64,000 bases of DNA from Roseivirga thermotolerans (GCF_014653175.1 NZ_BNAG01000003.1:186001-250000); one strand, 5' to 3'. Numbered from the stretch's first letter, positions 41,286 to 51,364 are shown. A program made the numbers and translations. Notes: generated by a model from the sequence alone, not told the origin.

Positions 41286-42359
41286 CTAAAATTCTACCTC
41301 GAATCTCATTCCCAGAGCTCTCAAATCTTTTTCTACAGGCTCCAGAAGAGGAATGCCTTTTTTGCTTCTTTCTTTTTCAAAAGCTCTCTCAGGGTCTCCG
41401 GGTATAAGCACCTGCTGATTCGATTCTATGGGTGCAGAGCCTCTGAACCGTCTGATCCATTGATCCATGTGTTGCTTAAACTCACTAGCAGGCCTGAAAG
41501 CATCTATTCGCATGGCGCCAAAAAAATGGCCTAACCCTTCGCCCACCGGGTCTGACACCGGGTCTATGAAACTTACAAATGGTGGAGCCCATGGGCCGTA
41601 GTTGGCCCCCGAGAGTACAGCGGAAAAAATATCGACAATGGAACCCAGAATATAACCCTTATGGCTTCCGTTCTGTCTGTCTCCTCCAAGAGGGCGCAAG
41701 GCTCCGCCTTCCTTTACCCCATAGGCATTGGTAGTGGTGTTTCCCTCCTTGTCCTGAATCCATCCATTGGGAGCGGGTTCTCCCTTGCGTTGCAGAATTT
41801 CCAGCTTGCCATTGGCGGCAGTAGTGGTGGCAAAGTCACCTACAAAAGGAGGCTCCTCATCGGCCGGAATGGCCACTGCTATGGGGTTAGTGCCCAATAG
41901 TCTTTCCTTAGAAAAAGTAGGAGCTACCAGCGGGCTGGCATTGGTCATAGACATGCCTATCATATCATGGGCTAGAGCCTGCATGGCATGGTAACCCGCA
42001 ATGCCATAGTGGTTGGAGTTTCTCACGGCCACCCAGCCGGTTCCGGCCTTTTCAGCTTTTTCAATAGCCACCAGCATAGCAAACGGAGCTACCACCAACC
42101 CGAGACCGCCATCGCCATCGACCACCGCAGTGCTGGGGCTTTCATGAACCACTCGAATGTTGGGCTTTGCGTTAATACGTTTCTTCTCCCACAGTCGTAC
42201 ATAACCGCTAAGCCGGGCCACGCCATGAGAATCTACGCCTCGCATATCGGCCGAAAGAAGAGTGTCGGCAGCGGTGGTGGCGTGTGACTCCGAACAGCCC
42301 ATAGCCAGAAATATTTTCTTGGAAAACGTGTGGAGTTGGTCGTACGAGTAGTGATTCAT
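41286..42359 (-). CDS. Ldh2/YlbC-family malate/L-lactate dehydrogenase
   Basis: A 357-residue NAD(P)-dependent oxidoreductase of the LDH2/MDG2 family, which reduces 2-oxoacids or related substrates (malate, sulfolactate, ureidoglycolate). Visible motifs are RGVDSHGVARLSGYV (about residues 35-49, with the catalytic His), VRNSNHYGIAGYH (about 106-118) and GDRQNGSHKGYILG. There is no signal peptide. It follows the Ppx/GppA gene by 10 bases on the minus strand. The precise substrate cannot be told. Confidence 0.88.
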   Translation of the reverse strand: MNHYSYDQLHTFSKKIFLAMGCSESHATTAADTLLSADMRGVDSHGVARLSGYVRLWEKKRINAKPNIRVVHESPSTAVVDGDGGLGLVVAPFAMLVAIEKAEKAGTGWVAVRNSNHYGIAGYHAMQALAHDMIGMSMTNASPLVAPTFSKERLLGTNPIAVAIPADEEPPFVGDFATTTAANGKLEILQRKGEPAPNGWIQDKEGNTTTNAYGVKEGGALRPLGGDRQNGSHKGYILGSIVDIFSAVLSGANYGPWAPPFVSFIDPVSDPVGEGLGHFFGAMRIDAFRPASEFKQHMDQWIRRFRGSAPIESNQQVLIPGDPERAFEKERSKKGIPLLEPVEKDLRALGMRFEVEF

Positions 42360-42369
42360 GTTGCGTTAA

Positions 42370-43308
42370 TTATTGCTTTTCCGCAATAGGTTTATGTTCC
42401 ATGGAGTACAGTACCCCTTCCTTAAGAGCATATGTACAGGCCGTAATGTGGTCAGTAGGAATAAGATCAGAAACAAAAGAAATAAGGCAGCTGGCTACAA
42501 CGATCATGTCTACACGCATAGAAACCATACCCGGAATGGCCAGGCGAGCCGCCTTGTCTTTGATTAGAAGCTCCCTATGCGTATCCCTATAAGCCTTTAT
42601 GGGTAGCTTAAATACCGTAGGGTGTACCGGACGATCCTGATTACTTTCCTTAAAGTAAATTTCGGTGAGTGTATCAAAGGTACCCGAACAGCCAATCAGG
42701 CCGGTAGGCCGATATTCAGCAATAGCCTTCTTCAGATCTGAGAGCTCGGAATCCAGCCAGGCAAACATCTCGGTAACAGCCTTAGGGGGCATAGGGTCTT
42801 TTTTATGAAACTTATCGAGCAAGCGTTGTGCTCCAATTTCAAAACTCCTTTTCCAGAGTATCTTATCTTCGTTGCCAATAATAAACTCCACACTGCCACC
42901 GCCAATGTCCATCACTAGTTCATAATTCTTGCCCACGGCTCCGGCAGCTCTCACCCCTTCAAAGATCAGTTCCGCTTCTTTATCGCCATCAATAATCTGG
43001 ATTTCGATTTGAGTAGATTCGTAGATCCTGTCTAAGAGTTCTTGACCATTACGCGCATTTCGAATGGCGCTGGTAGCCACCCCTATTACATCGGTTACCT
43101 CAAACTGGTTGAGTACTGTTTTGAAAACCTCCAACGTATGAACGGCTCTCTTCATGGCATCTTTTGCAATGAGGCCTTTGCTAATGCCATTTTTACCAAT
43201 TTTTACGGCAATTTTCTCCTTGTAGAGTGTTTTGAGCACTCCTGCCTCAAGTTCTACAATGAACAAATGGAAGGTATTGGTTCCTAAATCTATGACAGCT
43301 TTCCTCAT
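42370..43308 (-). CDS. Ppx/GppA-family phosphatase
   Basis: A 312-residue single-module (domains I-II only) exopolyphosphatase/pppGpp phosphatase. ASKHA-fold phosphate motifs are DLGTNTFHLFIVE (about 6-18), VATSAIRNARNG and VMDIGGGSVEFIIG (about 136-149), and GCSGTFDTL. The C-terminal HD-like domains of long Ppx proteins are missing. Whether polyphosphate or pppGpp is the substrate cannot be decided from sequence. Confidence 0.9.
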   Translation of the reverse strand: MRKAVIDLGTNTFHLFIVELEAGVLKTLYKEKIAVKIGKNGISKGLIAKDAMKRAVHTLEVFKTVLNQFEVTDVIGVATSAIRNARNGQELLDRIYESTQIEIQIIDGDKEAELIFEGVRAAGAVGKNYELVMDIGGGSVEFIIGNEDKILWKRSFEIGAQRLLDKFHKKDPMPPKAVTEMFAWLDSELSDLKKAIAEYRPTGLIGCSGTFDTLTEIYFKESNQDRPVHPTVFKLPIKAYRDTHRELLIKDKAARLAIPGMVSMRVDMIVVASCLISFVSDLIPTDHITACTYALKEGVLYSMEHKPIAEKQ

Positions 43309-43414
43309 ACCCTACTCCGCGAAAAGTTGGCCGAATATAGGATTTATTCACTAAAAATAGAGAGCCACTATGGACAAATACCTTTCTCAAAATTCATAAT
43401 TCCATGTATGTCTC

Positions 43415-43422
43415 TATCTTTG
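43415..43422 (+). promoter_or_regulatory. -7 box of the acyl-CoA carboxylase gene
   Basis: TATCTTTG is a perfect -7 element 23 bases before the ATG at 43446; no TTTG is found at -33. It argues that the in-frame ATG at 43404 is not used. Confidence 0.6.
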
Positions 43423-43445
43423 GCTACCAAATTACAGAACTACCT

Positions 43446-45032
43446 ATGGCAGATAAGAAAGCAGAAAAAGCACCGCTCAAAGTTTTGACAAAAGCAGAGA
43501 AATATGCTTTGCTAGAAGAGAAGAATGCCAAGGCTCTTTTGGGCGGAGGAAAGAAAAGAATTGAGGCTCAACATGCCAGAAAGAAACTAACCGCCAGAGA
43601 GCGAATTGCCCTCCTTTTAGACGAAGGTTCATTTGAGGAAATCGGCAAGTTTGTAGAACACAGGGCAACCGATTTTGGCCTGGATAAGCAAAAGTTTTTG
43701 GGCGATGGTGTAGTAACAGGCTACGGTACTGTAAATGGCCGACTGGTATACGTTTATTCTCAGGATTTCACCGTTTTTGGAGGCTCACTATCCGAAACAC
43801 ATGCTGAGAAGATCTGTAAGATTATGGATTTGGCCATGAAGAATGGAGCTCCAATTATTGGGCTGAATGATAGTGGTGGGGCACGAATTCAGGAAGGAGT
43901 AGTTTCGTTGGGTGGCTATGCCGATATTTTCTACCGCAACACACGGGCTTCAGGACTAATACCTCAGATATCCGCCATTATGGGGCCATGTGCCGGTGGG
44001 GCGGTGTATTCTCCGGCCATTACCGATTTCATATTCATGGTAGAAAACACCTCATATATGTTTGTTACGGGCCCCAATGTGGTAAAAACGGTTACTCAGG
44101 AAGATGTGACGGCCGAAGAGCTTGGTGGAGCCAGTACCCACAGCTCCAAAAGTGGAGTTACTCATTTTGCATCGGCCAACGAGGTACAGTGCATTAATGA
44201 TATCAAGCGATTGCTTTCATATATTCCTCAAAACTGTGAAGAAGATGCCCCCGTTTATGAGTACTTGCCTGAAAATGAGGTGCGCAAAGGGTTGAACAAT
44301 GTCATTCCGGACAATCCCAATCAGCCATACGACATGCACGAGGTGATTGAGCAATTGGTTGATGAAGACTCTTTCTTCGAAGTACATAAGAACTATGCCG
44401 AAAACATAATTGTGGGTTTTGCCCGTTTGGGAGGAAGAAGTATTGGTATAGTGGGTAACCAGCCTGCTGCTTTGGCCGGAGTACTCGATATTGCTTCTTC
44501 TACCAAAGGAGCTCGGTTTGTGCGTTTTTGTGACTGTTTTAACATTCCCCTGCTTGTGCTGGAAGATGTGCCCGGATTTTTACCCGGAACCGATCAGGAA
44601 TGGAACGGTATTATTACCAATGGAGCTAAACTACTTTATGCTTTTGCAGAAGCTACCGTGCCTAGAATTACTGTAATTACCCGAAAAGCGTATGGCGGAG
44701 CCTATGATGTAATGAACTCCAAACACATTGGTGCCGACATGAACTATGCTTGGCCAATGGCCGAGATTGCGGTAATGGGAGCCAAGGGAGCTGCAGAAAT
44801 CATCTTTAAAAAGGAGATAGCTGAAGCTGAAGACCCGGAGGCAAAGCTGCAAGAAAAGGTAGATGAGTATACCGCTAAATTTGCCAACCCTTACGGAGCA
44901 GCTCGCAGAGGCTTTATCGATGAAGTTATTGTTCCGGAGCAAACCAGAGCTAAGCTGATAAAAGCCTTTAAAATGCTCGAAAATAAAGTGGATACACTGC
45001 CTAAAAAGAAGCATGGCAACATTCCGCTTTAA
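43446..45032 (+). CDS. acyl-CoA carboxylase beta (carboxyltransferase) subunit
   Basis: A 528-residue carboxyltransferase of the propionyl-CoA carboxylase beta/methylmalonyl-CoA decarboxylase alpha family, which moves CO2 between biotin and an acyl-CoA. It has the two crotonase-fold halves with [14 protein letters not shown] and [14 protein letters not shown] in the N-half and [20 protein letters not shown] and [13 protein letters not shown] in the C-half. It is expected to work with a biotin carrier such as that at 4775-5272 and a biotin carboxylase outside the window. Confidence 0.92.
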   Translation: MADKKAEKAPLKVLTKAEKYALLEEKNAKALLGGGKKRIEAQHARKKLTARERIALLLDEGSFEEIGKFVEHRATDFGLDKQKFLGDGVVTGYGTVNGRLVYVYSQDFTVFGGSLSETHAEKICKIMDLAMKNGAPIIGLNDSGGARIQEGVVSLGGYADIFYRNTRASGLIPQISAIMGPCAGGAVYSPAITDFIFMVENTSYMFVTGPNVVKTVTQEDVTAEELGGASTHSSKSGVTHFASANEVQCINDIKRLLSYIPQNCEEDAPVYEYLPENEVRKGLNNVIPDNPNQPYDMHEVIEQLVDEDSFFEVHKNYAENIIVGFARLGGRSIGIVGNQPAALAGVLDIASSTKGARFVRFCDCFNIPLLVLEDVPGFLPGTDQEWNGIITNGAKLLYAFAEATVPRITVITRKAYGGAYDVMNSKHIGADMNYAWPMAEIAVMGAKGAAEIIFKKEIAEAEDPEAKLQEKVDEYTAKFANPYGAARRGFIDEVIVPEQTRAKLIKAFKMLENKVDTLPKKKHGNIPL

Positions 45033-45058
45033 CTTAAAAGAACAGAACAGAGAAGGAG

Positions 45059-46123
45059 ATGAATAGAGAAGAATTTCTAATAAAGTACTTGAACAATGCT
45101 TCGCCCACCGGTTTTGAGACCAGTGGCCAGCAAATTTGGCTCGACTACATTAAGCCATACACAGATACTTACTTTACAGACAACTACGGTACAGCGGTGG
45201 GAGTAATTAACCCCGAAGCTGAATACAAGGTGGTTATAGAAGCTCATGCAGATGAGATTAGTTGGTTTGTCAATTACATTTCGGACGATGGCTATATCTA
45301 TGTGATTCGCAATGGTGGCAGCGACCATCAAATTGCTCCTTCCAAGCGTGTAAACCTTCATACGGAAAAGGGAGTAGTGAAGGGCGTTTTTGGCTGGCCA
45401 GCTATACACGTGCGCGAAAAAGAGAATGAAAATGCCCCCACACTTAAGAATATTTTCATCGATGTGGGTGCTTCTTCGAAACAAGAAGTACTCGATATGG
45501 GCATTCACGTGGGCACAGTAGCTACTTTCGATGATGAGCTGTTTAAACTCAATGGAAAATACTGGTGTGGCCGAGCGCTCGACAACCGAATTGGAGGCTA
45601 TATGATTGCCCAGGTGGCTAGAAAGTTAAAGGAGCAAGGCAATAAACTTCCGTTTGGTTTGTATATAGTAAATGCCGTGCAAGAGGAAATTGGTTTAAGA
45701 GGAGCCGAAATGATTGCCGCACGAATTAAGCCCCATGTAGCCATTTGTACCGATGTTTGTCATGATACACAGTCGCCCATGTATGAGAAGAAATATCAGG
45801 GCGATCAAAAATGTGGCAATGGTCCGGTGTTAACTTATGGTCCGGCCGTGCAGAATAACCTGCTAAACATGCTTATTGGTGTGGCCGAATCCAGAAACAT
45901 TCCTTATCAAAGAAGTGCGTCTTCTAGGTCTACCGGAACGGATACCGATGCTTTTGCTTATAGCAACGAAGGGGTGCCGGCTGCTTTAATTTCGCTGCCT
46001 TTAAAATACATGCACACCACTGTTGAAACAGCTCATGAGCAAGATATTGAACAGGTGATAGAACTAATGTATCAGTTTTTGATTCAGTTGGAAAACGGTC
46101 ACGATTTCAGGTATCTCAAGTAG
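45059..46123 (+). CDS. M42-family metallo-aminopeptidase
   Basis: A 354-residue cytosolic peptidase of the M42 (glutamyl aminopeptidase/cellulase M) family, typically a dodecamer that trims short peptides. Di-metal ligand motifs are EAHADEISW, CGRALDNRIGGY, NAVQEEIGLRGAE and ICTDVCHDTQ; the late His is in LKYMHTTVETAHEQD. It follows the carboxylase gene by 26 bases on the same strand. Confidence 0.9.
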   Translation: MNREEFLIKYLNNASPTGFETSGQQIWLDYIKPYTDTYFTDNYGTAVGVINPEAEYKVVIEAHADEISWFVNYISDDGYIYVIRNGGSDHQIAPSKRVNLHTEKGVVKGVFGWPAIHVREKENENAPTLKNIFIDVGASSKQEVLDMGIHVGTVATFDDELFKLNGKYWCGRALDNRIGGYMIAQVARKLKEQGNKLPFGLYIVNAVQEEIGLRGAEMIAARIKPHVAICTDVCHDTQSPMYEKKYQGDQKCGNGPVLTYGPAVQNNLLNMLIGVAESRNIPYQRSASSRSTGTDTDAFAYSNEGVPAALISLPLKYMHTTVETAHEQDIEQVIELMYQFLIQLENGHDFRYLK

Positions 46124-46135
46124 GATCAAAGTAGT

Positions 46136-46173
46136 GTTCCGGTTATTTACTTTTAGGAGTGAACATCCGGAAC
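46136..46173 (+). other. hairpin between the M42 gene and the receptor-like gene
   Basis: GTTCCGG (46136-46142) and CCGGAAC (46167-46173) form a perfect 7-bp stem around a 24-base loop, without a T-run. It is 12 bases after the M42 stop and may act in transcript stability. Confidence 0.35.
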
Positions 46174-46229
46174 CTGACCCATTCACAACCATCGTTAAAT
46201 ATTAAGCCATTGGGCGCAGCAATTGTTCT

Positions 46230-46997
46230 ATGAAGTTTACCGACCAAATGGGGCGATCGGTAGAGTTGCCCGATATACCCAAACGTATTGTTTCTTTGGT
46301 GCCTTCTCAAACCGAACTTCTTCACGACCTGGGGTTGAATAAGGAGGTGGTTGGGATTACCAAGTTTTGTATTCATCCTGCTCATTGGCGAAAAGAGAAA
46401 GTCATAGTAGGAGGTACAAAACAAGTTCATTTCAATAGAATCGAAGAGCTGGCACCAGACCTGATTATTGGGAATAAAGAAGAAAACGAAGAGAGTTTTA
46501 TTAATGAGCTGGCCACCAGATACCCTGTTTGGATGAGTGACATTGCTTCGCTCAATGAGGCGCTGGATATGATGGAGGCTATTGGCCAATTAACTGGTCG
46601 GGAAAAGGAGGCTGAGGCACTGGTAGTAGATGTACTTAGTGCTTTTGCACCCCTGCAGGAGCAGTCGCTAAAGAAGCAAAGGGCAGTTTACCTCATCTGG
46701 AAAGATCCGTACATGGCGGTCGGTAAAAATACTTTTGTTGATGAAATGCTGTCGATGGCAGGGTTCGAAAATCTGGTGAAAGAGACTCGCTACCCCGAGC
46801 TGAGGTTAGAAGATATTAAAGCGCTCGACCCGGAAGTTATTCTATTGAGTTCAGAGCCATACCCTTTCCAAAAAAAGCACATGTCTGAAATTAGAAATGA
46901 GTTGCCTGGCGTTGAGATGAGGTTGGTAGATGGAGAGATGTTTAGCTGGTATGGCAGCCGATTGCTAAAAGCTCCGGCCTATTTTCAGGCGTTGTAA
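46230..46997 (+). CDS. helical-backbone metal receptor (BtuF-like) protein without signal peptide
   Basis: A 255-residue protein of the cobalamin/Fe3+ periplasmic-binding fold: RIVSLVPSQTELLHDLGL, VVGITKFCIHPAHWRKEK, then LAPDLIIG and ALDPEVILLSSEPYPF. It has no signal peptide or lipobox from the ATG at 46230 and none encoded just upstream, so it is either cytosolic or exported in another way. No permease or ATPase gene is adjacent. A role in binding a corrinoid or metal complex is inferred from the fold only. Confidence 0.8.
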   Translation: MKFTDQMGRSVELPDIPKRIVSLVPSQTELLHDLGLNKEVVGITKFCIHPAHWRKEKVIVGGTKQVHFNRIEELAPDLIIGNKEENEESFINELATRYPVWMSDIASLNEALDMMEAIGQLTGREKEAEALVVDVLSAFAPLQEQSLKKQRAVYLIWKDPYMAVGKNTFVDEMLSMAGFENLVKETRYPELRLEDIKALDPEVILLSSEPYPFQKKHMSEIRNELPGVEMRLVDGEMFSWYGSRLLKAPAYFQAL

Positions 46998-47126
46998 TGG
47001 ATTTTCTTCCTGTGGCTTACCTAAAAATTGGATACGGATGGCCTAAATAGCGTATGGGATGTAAGGTAAAAGTGGGGATGAGAATAAAGAGAAGGGGAGC
47101 TCCCAGCAAGCCCCCCTGTCTTAACG

Positions 47127-47642
47127 TTACCTAAACACTGCAAATGCGTTGCACATTTTAGTGTCGTAACACTCCCATATCTGTTCCTTTATAAACTTTA
47201 CCTTGTTAGAGGTTTCTTCACCCAGGCTAAAATGGTGCGAACCCTTCCATTTCTTTTTCTTCCACTTGCGTTTGTTTTCTGCATAGTAGAAGTAGGTCTT
47301 TTCGTCAGAAACTCCCATGCGTCTTTTTTCTCCTGCGGCTAGGGTAACCATGTCAGAAGTTTCCCAATCTCCATTATAGCTTTTATACCGAATGGCTACT
47401 TCAATGGCTTCGGTAGAGCGATTTTCAAAATAGATGTGATACTCTTTCTTTCGGACGGTGGCCGAAGAATCTTTCAAAGCAGGGCCGGGTAGGGGCAACT
47501 CTACTTTAAGCTTAGAATCGAAGGGTGATTCTAAAGCTATTGGGGACAACTGGGCCACATGGCTCTCGCGATTATCTAAAATCGAAAGCAAGGTGGTAAG
47601 TCCCGTCCCCAGCAATAGCGCGTAGACGGTTAGTGTTTTCAT
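47127..47642 (-). CDS. secreted protein of unknown function, weakly DUF1036-like
   Basis: A 171-residue unknown. An N-terminal hydrophobic segment (VYALLLGTGLTTLLSIL) serves as signal or anchor. The centre, YHIYFENRSTEAIEVAIRY followed by W, LAAGEK and TYFYYAENKRKWKKKKW, resembles the DUF1036 pattern (host-interface beta-sandwich rich in aromatic residues), but the match is by eye only. The C-terminus has two cysteines (CYDTKMC). It stands alone; a terminator separates it from the SGNH gene. Confidence 0.6.
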   Translation of the reverse strand: MKTLTVYALLLGTGLTTLLSILDNRESHVAQLSPIALESPFDSKLKVELPLPGPALKDSSATVRKKEYHIYFENRSTEAIEVAIRYKSYNGDWETSDMVTLAAGEKRRMGVSDEKTYFYYAENKRKWKKKKWKGSHHFSLGEETSNKVKFIKEQIWECYDTKMCNAFAVFR

Positions 47643-47750
47643 ACGTTTAGGTGAAACGGTGATTAAAGATGAAAACTTTATATGAAATATTCAACATATA
47701 TTCATAAAAAGTTTTGTTGGTGCATTTGCAGGCGGGCGCAGTTGTTAGTC

Positions 47751-47785
47751 AAAAAAGCCCTTCAGGATATTTAAAGGGCTTTTTT
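47751..47785 (-). terminator. terminator of the ABC exporter-SGNH unit (bidirectional form)
   Basis: AAAAAAGCCCTT pairs with AAGGGCTTTTTT around an 11-base loop, 28 bases past the SGNH hydrolase stop on the minus strand. The T-run on both strands would allow action in either direction. Confidence 0.85.
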
Positions 47786-47812
47786 GTGGGGTTTGTATGC
47801 GAAAGAAAATTT

Positions 47813-48463
47813 TTAGGGATTCACCAAAAGTGGACCAATTACTTTAATCCAGAGGTCGTAGCCCTTCTTATTCATGTGAAGGCCATCGTCTAGAAAGATG
47901 TTTTCTTTAAGCGATCCATCTTCCTTTAGCATAGGACTCCATACATCGGCAAAGCGAACTCTGGGGCTAAGGTTTGCCATATGCTTTAAGGCTTCATTTA
48001 GTTTTTCGTAAGCTGGCTTTAGGTGCCATCGTGCTATGCTCGGTTTGGCTGAGATGATTACTATGCTTTCAATTCCCTCATTGAGTAACTGTTGGGTAAG
48101 AGAGCTAATGTCGGCCAACACCTCCAACTCTGATTTTCCTGAATTCAAGTCATTGTCTCCCTCATAAATAAATACTTGTCTGGGTTTGAATTGAGAAATG
48201 AGTAAATCCTTGTAGTAAATAAGGTCGGAGGTTTCAGAGCCACCAAAGCCGGTATTAATAACGTTGTGTTCAGGAAAGTAAGATTTAAAGTCTACCCAAA
48301 GCCTGATGCTGGAACTGCCGGTAAACACTATTCTGTTTTTGGCAGGGTATTTTTCTGCTGCATTCTCAAACTTTCTTACTTCTTCGGCAAAACGGTTTGG
48401 GTCCTGTGCTTTGAGGCTTCCATAAGTCAGGCTAAGTAGAAGTAGTGATATTAGGTATTTCAT
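47813..48463 (-). CDS. secreted SGNH/GDSL-family hydrolase
   Basis: A 216-residue esterase-like enzyme. A signal peptide (1-19, SLKAQ cleavage) precedes block I with the nucleophile Ser in VFTGSSSIRLW (about residues 45-55), block II Gly in NTGFGGSETSD, block III Asn in YEGDNDLNSG and block V Asp/His in DDGLHMNKKGYDLW. Such proteins deacetylate or de-esterify carbohydrates or lipids; the substrate is unknown. It follows the ABC exporter gene by 12 bases. Confidence 0.88.
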   Translation of the reverse strand: MKYLISLLLLSLTYGSLKAQDPNRFAEEVRKFENAAEKYPAKNRIVFTGSSSIRLWVDFKSYFPEHNVINTGFGGSETSDLIYYKDLLISQFKPRQVFIYEGDNDLNSGKSELEVLADISSLTQQLLNEGIESIVIISAKPSIARWHLKPAYEKLNEALKHMANLSPRVRFADVWSPMLKEDGSLKENIFLDDGLHMNKKGYDLWIKVIGPLLVNP

Positions 48464-48475
48464 ATTTATTGTGCT

Positions 48476-50227
48476 TTAAATTCGGGCTTGGTAAGTATAT
48501 AATTGGAAGTACCGCCCTTCTTTTGCAATCAATTCATCATGTGTGCCGCTTTCGGCTATTTCTCCTTTTTCGATAACCAATATTTTATCGGCTCTCTTAA
48601 TGGTGCTTAGCCGGTGGGCAATTACAAAAGTGGTGCGCCCTTTCATAAGCTCGTTGAGGCTTTGTTGAATATAAGATTCACTCTCGGTGTCAAGGTTGGA
48701 GGTGGCTTCGTCTAAAATGAGAATTCTCGGGTTGGCCAAAATGGCCCTGGCAATGGCTAGTCGTTGGCGTTGGCCTCCTGATAGCTTCACCCCTCTTTCT
48801 CCAATCACTGTATCGAGGCCTTTCTCAAACCTATCTGTGAATTCCTTGACATAGGCCGCTTCCACAGCCTCCTGTAGCTGTTGTTCCGTGGCATTGGGGC
48901 GAGGGAAAAGTATGTTTTCGCGGATGGTTCCTTCAAAGAGGAAATCGTCTTGTAGTACTACACCCAATTGCTCGCGAAAACTGCTGAGCTTCACCGTAGA
49001 AAGATCAGTGCCGTCTACCGTAACACGTCCTTCTCTAGGGTTGAGGAAAGTAGCTGCCAGACCTGCTATGGTAGACTTGCCTGAGCCGGACGAACCCACC
49101 AGTGCGGTAACAGAACCTGCTGGCGCATCGAACGATATGTTTTTGATTACATCGTCATCTCCATCGTAAGCAAAAGAAACGTTTTCGAACCGAATATCTC
49201 CATGTATTGGGCCCAACGCCACGGTTCGGGTTTGATCATCTTCTTCTGACGGAGTTTGCATTATTTCTTCAGTACGATCGAGCCCGGCAAATGCTTCGGT
49301 AATCTGACTACCAATGTTCGACATTTGGAGAACCGGAGCAACAACCACGGCCAAATAGGCAATAAAGGCTACCAGTTCACCGGAGGTCATACTTCCATTG
49401 ATAATGTAGTATCCTCCTAGTCCTAGTATACTGGTTGAGGCAACGCCAGCCAAGAGGAATGTGGCAGAGCTTGATACGAATGCTGTAGCCGTCAGGGTTT
49501 TTTTGACTACTTCGTATAGCGATATGACCCCTTTTTCAAATATTTTAATTTCCTGTTGTTCTGCTCCGAAACCTTTAATAACTCTTACTCCATTTAAAGT
49601 TTCAGTCAACCTACCTGTAACTTCTGCATTGAGCTTTCCTCTTTTTCTGAATTCAGGTCGCAAAATGCCAAATGCTTTCATGGCAATCACGCCAAATAAG
49701 ACTATAGGGATCACTATTAGAGCAGTCAATCGAGCATTCATATTGATCAGTATTACTAATACAGCAACAGCCGTTATTGATCCACCTATTAACTGAACAA
49801 ACCCTGTTCCTACCAGATTTCTGACACCTTCCACATCAGTCATAATTCTAGAGACCAGGGCTCCTGACTTTTGGCTATCGAAAAAGTTTATCGGAAGTGA
49901 TAGAATTTTCTTCTGAACCTGCACTCTGAGGTTGGCTATCAGTTTTTGGGCTTGAACGCTCAAAATTCTGGTAAGCATAAAGGATGTAACTGCCTGAACA
50001 ACAATTGCAAGAACTACAAAAACAACTATCCTCTTTAATTCTGAAACATCACCTGCAACCACAACATCATCTATTAAATACTGTGTGGCTTTTGGAGGAA
50101 CTAAGGTTGCGGCACTTCGTAGTAAGATGAGTACCAGGCCGAATAACAACATGCCCCTTTTGGGCCATATAATTCTGCGAAATACTTCGCCTATCGAGAT
50201 GTTTTCGAGTTTTTTCTTCTTAGTCAT
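48476..50227 (-). CDS. MsbA-like ABC exporter (fused membrane and ATPase domains)
   Basis: A 583-residue half-transporter working as a homodimer. Six membrane helices (about 25-320) with the coupling region NSLPINFFDSQKSGALVSRI are followed by the ATPase: Walker A GSSGSGKST (about 383-391), Q-loop VVLQDDFLF, signature LSGGQRQRLAIARAI, Walker B ILILDEATSNLD and H-loop IAHRLST. The family includes lipid A flippases and drug exporters; MsbA itself cannot be claimed. Confidence 0.92.
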   Translation of the reverse strand: MTKKKKLENISIGEVFRRIIWPKRGMLLFGLVLILLRSAATLVPPKATQYLIDDVVVAGDVSELKRIVVFVVLAIVVQAVTSFMLTRILSVQAQKLIANLRVQVQKKILSLPINFFDSQKSGALVSRIMTDVEGVRNLVGTGFVQLIGGSITAVAVLVILINMNARLTALIVIPIVLFGVIAMKAFGILRPEFRKRGKLNAEVTGRLTETLNGVRVIKGFGAEQQEIKIFEKGVISLYEVVKKTLTATAFVSSSATFLLAGVASTSILGLGGYYIINGSMTSGELVAFIAYLAVVVAPVLQMSNIGSQITEAFAGLDRTEEIMQTPSEEDDQTRTVALGPIHGDIRFENVSFAYDGDDDVIKNISFDAPAGSVTALVGSSGSGKSTIAGLAATFLNPREGRVTVDGTDLSTVKLSSFREQLGVVLQDDFLFEGTIRENILFPRPNATEQQLQEAVEAAYVKEFTDRFEKGLDTVIGERGVKLSGGQRQRLAIARAILANPRILILDEATSNLDTESESYIQQSLNELMKGRTTFVIAHRLSTIKRADKILVIEKGEIAESGTHDELIAKEGRYFQLYTYQARI

Positions 50228-50343
50228 GCACTAAAAGTATTGAAAGAATAACTTCGGTGTAAGTTATGTTATTGTTAATATTTAGACCCTGGTTTGAGTA
50301 TTTAAAAAAAATAAATTTTATATTTTCGTAGTAAAGTAAAACA

Positions 50344-51363
50344 ATGAGAAAAAAAGAAGTTGTAAAAATATTAGGACTTGCTTTTGTTGTATTTTTTGCA
50401 ACCTGCTGCAATAGTGAATCAAGAAAAACTAGGTTGGAGTATATTAGTTTGTCTGTTGAGGCTAGGTATAATCAATTTAATGATACAACGTTTGTTACTG
50501 ATGGTATAACAGAGATTGCTGCTAAGGATGGCCGAATTTTCATAAACGATGCCAAGCTCAACAAGTCGTTGATTTTGAACAATAAGTTCGAAGTTCAAAA
50601 TTACATCGAGAGAGGATACGGTCCTGAAGAAATTTTGGGGGCAAATTTCGTTCAATTTGAAAACGAAAGTTTGTTCGTTTTCGATAATCATAAGTTACAA
50701 GTTTCACAATTCGATTTGAAGGGGAGATTCCAAAGAAAAATGAGGCCAAAGGACACATTAATAATGTTGTACGATAGAAAGCCAGCAATATTTCCTTCAG
50801 GTGAAATTTTTGCTCCAAGTTTACGCTCAGATAAGCCAATAGTTCATTTTGATAAGAAAATGGATATTGTAAAGACTTTTGGTACAGTTCAAGAATTTGA
50901 GAATTATTCCCATCATCGATCTATCAATAGTCAAAATATTCTCGCTCTAAAAGATGGGAAAGTGGCTTCAGTTTGGTCATCTAGACCTTTTGTACAGCTT
51001 TTTAGTTCTAAAGGGGAAGTTCTTGATAGTTTAGATTTGAGTGAATTTTTGGGTTTTAGGTCAAGAGTATACGATGAACTTTTAAAACAAAATCCGAGAC
51101 GAAAATATACTTTGCAATTTGATTACTATAGAGATATTACATCGTTTGAGGACACCATATATTTATTGTTCATAGGAAACAATAAGGCGCTAGCTTCTAA
51201 CGAAATAATAGTTATAAATGCAAAGGGAGATAAGCTGACTTTTGATAGGGTTCTTAAACTTGATGTGCCAAATTCCTTTTTCTACGAAATCGCTGTAGAT
51301 GAGAATATCCTGTATGCTTTTGAGAAAGCTGGTGCAGAATTAATGAAGTTTCAAATTGACTGA
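50344..51363 (+). CDS. six-bladed beta-propeller lipoprotein
   Basis: A 339-residue lipoprotein. The signal peptide ends with FFATCCN, lipidated Cys21. The rest fits the Bacteroidota 6-bladed propeller (BF3164-like/TolB-like) family: repeated strand-turn units such as AAKDGRIFINDAKLNKSLIL, ENESLFVFDNHKLQVSQFD, LKDGKVASVWSSRPFVQLF and AVDENILYAFEKAGAELMKF. Base composition is clearly more AT-rich than in flanking genes, suggesting acquisition by transfer. The next gene starts one base after its stop. Such propellers are thought to bind peptides or ligands at the cell surface; no specific ligand is known. Confidence 0.85.
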   Translation: MRKKEVVKILGLAFVVFFATCCNSESRKTRLEYISLSVEARYNQFNDTTFVTDGITEIAAKDGRIFINDAKLNKSLILNNKFEVQNYIERGYGPEEILGANFVQFENESLFVFDNHKLQVSQFDLKGRFQRKMRPKDTLIMLYDRKPAIFPSGEIFAPSLRSDKPIVHFDKKMDIVKTFGTVQEFENYSHHRSINSQNILALKDGKVASVWSSRPFVQLFSSKGEVLDSLDLSEFLGFRSRVYDELLKQNPRRKYTLQFDYYRDITSFEDTIYLLFIGNNKALASNEIIVINAKGDKLTFDRVLKLDVPNSFFYEIAVDENILYAFEKAGAELMKFQID

Positions 51364-51364
51364 T

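Noticed and set aside
43404-43445. N-terminal extension of the acyl-CoA carboxylase beta subunit
   Set aside because: A consensus -7 box lies within it, and the conserved protein begins after MADKK.
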